From contig NZ_AP018682.1 in assembly GCF_002218025.2 (NCBI RefSeq), positions 1-64,000 on the forward strand: 64,000 nt of DNA, written 5' to 3'. Positions 61,698-64,000 of the stretch are shown in pieces. Origin of the DNA: Vibrio casei. Its GTDB lineage: Bacteria > Pseudomonadota > Gammaproteobacteria > Enterobacterales > Vibrionaceae. The notes under the pieces are model-generated. The model had not been told where the DNA came from. It made no database searches and was given only the letters and a program-made list of their open reading frames with translations. Positions within the stretch are counted from its first letter, which is position 1. Every line of letters starts with the position of its first letter. The translations under genes and the position numbers were made by a program.

Positions 61698-62537
61698 TTA
61701 ATCAACCGGTGGGGTTAGAACCTGCAGTCGTGCTTCATTACAAGCCGCTTCGAGCTTATGAGGTAAGGCATCATCAGAGATCAAATAGTGGAAATTTAGC
61801 AAGTTACCGATTTTGTATGTGGCGGTTTGATTGATAGTTTTCTTTTCTACTATCAGATACTTTTTCATGCTCCTTTCCATAACCAGATTCGCAATGTTTG
61901 CTACCAACATATCCGAAGCTGTCACGCCAAACCTATCGTGAACACCTGCGGACGAAATAAACACTTTCTGAAATATCATAGGTGTTAGCACATCATTAGA
62001 GGTGGAGACGAAGATATCATGTACAGCGTTATAATCGCCGCCTTGCAAGATAGACTTACAGTTAGGTTTATTCTTTAATGCCAAAAAGACATTCATAGAA
62101 GCAGTAACACCTGTAAATTTCACATGATCGGGTATTGAACCAATAATGTCAGCGTTAAGTACTCCGTTGTCGAAATACACTACATCATTCATCTCTATAA
62201 AGTCAGAAACGATAGCCGAGATATAGTTGTTCACTTTGACTGGAGGGAAAACTGTTGTATTGCGCGCTTTCTGAAGTGGAGTCGCCTGAGAAGATACTTT
62301 CGAAGACATCTGTTCAAGATCTTCCGTAACTTCATCATGAACGATTGGATCACCACGACGGATATATCCGCCGTAGTATTCAAGAGGAAAAGAATGAGCA
62401 GCATTTGAGCTTAAATCACGACGAACTGTCATTTCTGACACTTCTAAAAGGCGGGCGATTTCTTTCAAATGAATTTTGTCGCTGTGTTTTAGGCATGCTT
62501 CAATTCGTCGAAGTCTTTCTAACTGCTTTGTAACCAT
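61698..62537 (-). CDS. deoR: Deoxyribose operon repressor DeoR
   Basis: 279 aa from ATG at 62537 (TGGAGAAAC upstream). DeoR-type HTH: RIEACLKHSDKIHLKEIARLLEVSEMTVRRDLSS, then LEYYGGYI. The sugar-phosphate domain has DNGVLNADIIGSIPDHVKFTGV and SMNVFLALKNKPNCKSILQGG, aligning well with E. coli DeoR. It is downstream of deoC on the same strand; three TGTTA-N6-TAACA operators precede deoC. Confidence 0.93.
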   Translation of the reverse strand: MVTKQLERLRRIEACLKHSDKIHLKEIARLLEVSEMTVRRDLSSNAAHSFPLEYYGGYIRRGDPIVHDEVTEDLEQMSSKVSSQATPLQKARNTTVFPPVKVNNYISAIVSDFIEMNDVVYFDNGVLNADIIGSIPDHVKFTGVTASMNVFLALKNKPNCKSILQGGDYNAVHDIFVSTSNDVLTPMIFQKVFISSAGVHDRFGVTASDMLVANIANLVMERSMKKYLIVEKKTINQTATYKIGNLLNFHYLISDDALPHKLEAACNEARLQVLTPPVD

Positions 62538-62580
62538 GTTTCTCCATTTTCGGCCTTTTACAGCCGAAGGCTTCTTACTC

Positions 62581-63240
62581 TTAGTAACCATTCGTCGTTG
62601 GAGCTTCACCCGTGACAATGCTCACACTCGCACTAGCGCCAACTCGAGACGCCCCAGCGTCAATCATTGCTTGTGCTGTTTCTTTGGTGCGAACGCCGCC
62701 AGATGCCTTTACTCCCATTTGTTTGCCAACAGTATCACGCATTAACTTAATATGCTCAACAGTTGCACCACCTGTTGAGAAACCTGTTGATGTTTTCACA
62801 AAATCAGCACCAGCACGCTTGCTAATGTTACACAGTTCAACAATTTGTTGGTTGGTGAGTAGGCAGGTTTCGAAGATGACTTTGAGCAATTTCGGCCCAC
62901 ATGCCTCTTTTATAGCGGCAATCTCTCTTTCAATAGCATCCCACTCACCGTCTAAGACATCGCTGATGTTCACTACCATGTCAATTTCATCAGCGCCTAA
63001 CGAGATTGCATTTTGAGTTTCAAACACTTTAACAGCAGTGGTGTTTGCCCCTAAAGGAAAACCGATAACTGTGCAGATCTTAACATTTGATGTCTTTAGG
63101 CGTTCGGCGCAATGCTCAACAAAATCAGGATTGATACAAACAGAGAAGAACTGGTGTTCGTGGGCTTCATCACAGAGTGTGTTGATTTGGTTAGTTGTGG
63201 CGTTAGCCAATAATAGTGTGTGGTCAATATAGTGATTCAT
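62581..63240 (-). CDS. deoC: Deoxyribose-phosphate aldolase
   Basis: Class I aldolase splitting 2-deoxyribose-5-phosphate to glyceraldehyde-3-phosphate and acetaldehyde. Schiff-base Lys in FVKTSTGFSTGGAT; second active-site Lys in VKASGGVRT; GASRVGASASVSI closes the barrel. 219 aa, slightly shorter than E. coli DeoC (259) and closer to the bacterial short type. Followed by deoR. Confidence 0.96.
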   Translation of the reverse strand: MNHYIDHTLLLANATTNQINTLCDEAHEHQFFSVCINPDFVEHCAERLKTSNVKICTVIGFPLGANTTAVKVFETQNAISLGADEIDMVVNISDVLDGEWDAIEREIAAIKEACGPKLLKVIFETCLLTNQQIVELCNISKRAGADFVKTSTGFSTGGATVEHIKLMRDTVGKQMGVKASGGVRTKETAQAMIDAGASRVGASASVSIVTGEAPTTNGY

Positions 63241-63277
63241 GTTGTTACCCTATGCGTTAATCTTGGATTAGAGTGTA

Positions 63278-63437
63278 TGTTACTTTAATAACATTTCAAA
63301 GTTGCAATGTTATCATATTAACCTATAAATGTGATTTAGTGCTGGTTTTTTCATTGATTAATAGGCGTTAATATCATTTAAGTGATCCTAATCTCAGTAA
63401 ATACTCATAAAGATCGATTAATGTTAGTTTTATAACA
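63278..63437. promoter_or_regulatory. Three DeoR-type operators between deoC and the sugar kinase
   Basis: TGTTA-CTTTAA-TAACA (63278-63293), TGTTA-TCATAT-TAACC (63308-63323, one mismatch) and TGTTA-GTTTTA-TAACA (63422-63437). They match the E. coli DeoR operator TGTTAGAATTCTAACA in arm and spacing. The first two face deoC and the third lies 20 bp before the kinase start. Confidence 0.8.
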
Positions 63438-63456
63438 TTAATAAGGGAGGTTAAAA

Positions 63457-64000
63457 ATGAAAACAATTGCAGTTATCGGCTCAAATATGGTCGATCTCAT
63501 TTCATACACAGACCGTATGCCAAAAGAAGGTGAAACATTAGAAGCTCCATCATTCAAAATGGGATGTGGTGGTAAAGGTGCTAACCAAGCCGTAGCCGCC
63601 GCGAAAATGGGAGCAGATGTTGTAATGGTAAGTAAAGTGGGTGACGACATGTTTGCCGACAATACAATTCGAAACTTTCAATCTTACGGCATCAATACTC
63701 AATATGTGAGCAAAGTACCTCAGACTTCAAGCGGTGTGGCGCCAATATTTGTTAGTTCCACATCTCAGAACTCTATTTTGATCATTAAAGGAGCGAATGA
63801 GTTTTTAAAACCAGCTGACATTGATAAAGCGGAAAGTACCTTGGTGGAGTGCAGTTTGATTGTGCTTCAGCTAGAAGTACCACTAGAAACTGTCTATGCT
63901 GCCATCGAATTTGGTAATAAGCATAGTATTCCAGTATTGCTAAATCCTGCGCCTGCAGTACCTGAGCTTGATATTGAATATGCTTGTCGTTGTGACTTCT
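63457..64000 (+). CDS. deoK: PfkB sugar kinase, probable deoxyribokinase (partial)
   Basis: Runs past the window end (181 codons seen). Ribokinase-family N-terminus MKTIAVIGSNMVDLISYTDR, and the sugar-binding GCGGKGANQAVAAAKMGADV motif. AGGGAGG precedes the ATG. Ribokinase is the alternative, but the shared deo operators and neighbouring deoC/deoR favour 2-deoxyribokinase. Confidence 0.85.
   Translation, partial: MKTIAVIGSNMVDLISYTDRMPKEGETLEAPSFKMGCGGKGANQAVAAAKMGADVVMVSKVGDDMFADNTIRNFQSYGINTQYVSKVPQTSSGVAPIFVSSTSQNSILIIKGANEFLKPADIDKAESTLVECSLIVLQLEVPLETVYAAIEFGNKHSIPVLLNPAPAVPELDIEYACRCDF

Noticed and set aside
63438..63662. 74-aa minus-strand ORF at the right edge
   Set aside because: It is antisense to the ribokinase-family gene, whose N-terminal motifs are clear.

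Overview
The window looks like chromosomal DNA of a gamma-proteobacterium, most probably a Vibrio. The reasons are its moderate GC, the UhpABC/UhpT set, the galETKM cluster beside lacZ and an alpha-galactosidase, the DhaKLM pathway with GldA and DhaR, the deo genes, and a Vibrio-style palindromic intergenic element. The genus is an inference from family resemblance; no rRNA or other marker gene is present.

Layout. (1) 0.3-17.0 kb is a galactoside and galactose utilisation locus. It holds a LacI-family regulator, lacZ with a possible short leader ORF, a divergent GH36 alpha-galactosidase, a MelB-type GPH symporter, a second LacI-family gene that is now a pseudogene (IS200/IS605 insertion plus a nonsense codon), and galE-galT-galK-galM. 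LacI-type palindromes lie upstream of lacZ, the alpha-galactosidase, the transporter and galE, so the locus looks like one regulon. (2) 17.0-22.9 kb holds a 42-bp tandem repeat and then a hexose-phosphate uptake system in the order uhpT-uhpA-uhpB-uhpC, with a 162-bp palindromic element between uhpT and uhpA. (3) 23.0-26.2 kb is an IS scar: an IS911-like element cut short by an IS3-type element whose other side abuts a sensor kinase lacking its N-terminus. (4) 26.2-33.8 kb is glycerol/dihydroxyacetone metabolism: gldA, dhaK-dhaL-dhaM and dhaR, with two palindromic operators in the divergent gldA/dhaK promoter region.

(5) 33.9-60.1 kb is a defence island that has been heavily invaded by mobile DNA. 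It contains McrB; McrC split by an IS66 element; a tight, intact operon of a small protein, a CARF-type protein of the CRISPR-associated NE0113 family, an ADP-ribosylglycohydrolase and a calcineurin-like phosphatase; a group II intron broken by an IS110 element and a second identical IS66 copy; and a very large NERD-kinase-kinase-helicase gene with a partner gene (Mokosh-like), the helicase being split by an IS3 element just before its DEAA box. Removing each IS together with one target duplication restores the reading frame, so these interruptions look recent. No CRISPR array, Cas10 or other cas gene is visible. (6) 60.1-64.0 kb returns to housekeeping content: a small membrane protein, a periplasmic rhodanese, deoR and deoC, and a divergent PfkB sugar kinase (probably deoxyribokinase) that runs off the end, with three DeoR-type operators between them.

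The most interesting item is the uninterrupted CARF / ADP-ribosylglycohydrolase / phosphatase operon: a second-messenger-sensing protein without CRISPR, coupled to ADP-ribose removal and dephosphorylation, lying between two defence systems that have both been inactivated by transposons.
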